Assembly (NCBI GenBank): GCA_937860115.1
Contig: CALMBI010000178.1
Span: 1 to 6,206 of the forward strand
Direction of reading: 5' to 3'
Length of the DNA stretch: 6,206 nucleotides
Origin: an uncultured Arcobacter sp.
GTDB taxonomy: Bacteria > Campylobacterota > Campylobacteria > Campylobacterales > Arcobacteraceae
The position numbers and the translations under genes were made by a program. This document shows positions 6,170 to 6,206 of this stretch, piece by piece (position 1 is the stretch's first letter; every line of letters starts with the position of its first letter). Under the pieces are notes generated by a model. It saw only the letters and a program-made list of their open reading frames with translations. It searched no databases and was not told where the DNA came from.

Positions 6170-6206
6170 TTGAATTTCGATCAAAATTTTCTCAAAACAC
6201 TCACGG
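6170..6206 (+). CDS. Start of an unidentified protein, 3' partial
   Basis: Only twelve complete codons are visible: a TTG start followed by NFDQNFLKTLT. The strong GAGGAG ribosome site and correct spacing make the start credible. The gene is divergent from the coiled-coil/zapA-like operon. Too little is present for identification. The phrase FLKTLT resembles the opening of many Campylobacterota response regulators, where a segment such as LKxLTVLYVEDD leads into the receiver domain, but this is a guess from a few residues. Confidence 0.55.
   Translation, partial: MNFDQNFLKTLT

Noticed and set aside
6157..6206. ATG at 6157 as start of the right-edge gene
   Set aside because: The frame is open, but there is no ribosome site upstream and the ATG overlaps the GAGGAG that serves the TTG at 6170.
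1..6206. tRNA, rRNA, riboswitch, CRISPR, insertion sequence or phage attachment site
   Set aside because: No cloverleaf, regularly spaced repeats, transposase fragment or paired terminal repeats were seen; nearly every base is coding except the roughly 105-base gap at 6065-6169.

Overview
The window is AT-rich bacterial DNA. It probably comes from the Campylobacterota (Arcobacter/Sulfurimonas/Sulfurovum-like). This rests on the base composition, a short PriA of about 618 residues, Lys/Asn/Ile-rich proteins, and frequent TTG/GTG starts. No RNA gene, insertion sequence, CRISPR array or phage gene is visible.

Left half (1-3361, + strand): the end of a surface-polysaccharide export operon. A large multi-SLBB outer-membrane export protein, open at the left edge, overlaps by one base (TAATG) a Wzz-type chain-length co-polymerase. 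The order resembles the otnA-otnB (wbfF-wzz) pair of Vibrio cholerae O139. The inner-membrane co-polymerase would set polymer length and the SLBB protein would form the periplasmic/outer-membrane exit.

Right half (6064-3358, - strand): a tight housekeeping operon. It reads: small coiled-coil protein (ZapB-like), ZapA-like protein, type IV pilin-like protein, then primosomal helicase PriA. Successive genes overlap by 23, 23 and 4 (or 22) bases. The two halves converge. Their stop codons overlap by 4 bp inside a perfect 26-bp palindrome, so both proteins end in the same DTLV residues encoded by the same codons. This palindrome is the most distinctive structure in the window. It is probably a shared terminator, stronger for the priA side.

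Right edge (6065-6206): a divergent intergenic region. A perfect 16-bp palindrome sits exactly midway between two candidate -10 boxes pointing in opposite directions. To its right is the first dozen codons of a + strand gene (TTG start, good ribosome binding site), tentatively the N-terminus of a response regulator.

No wholly new system is evident. The points worth follow-up are the palindromic gene junction, the symmetric divergent promoter, the ZapB/ZapA-like pair, and the PriA that appears to lack a winged-helix domain.
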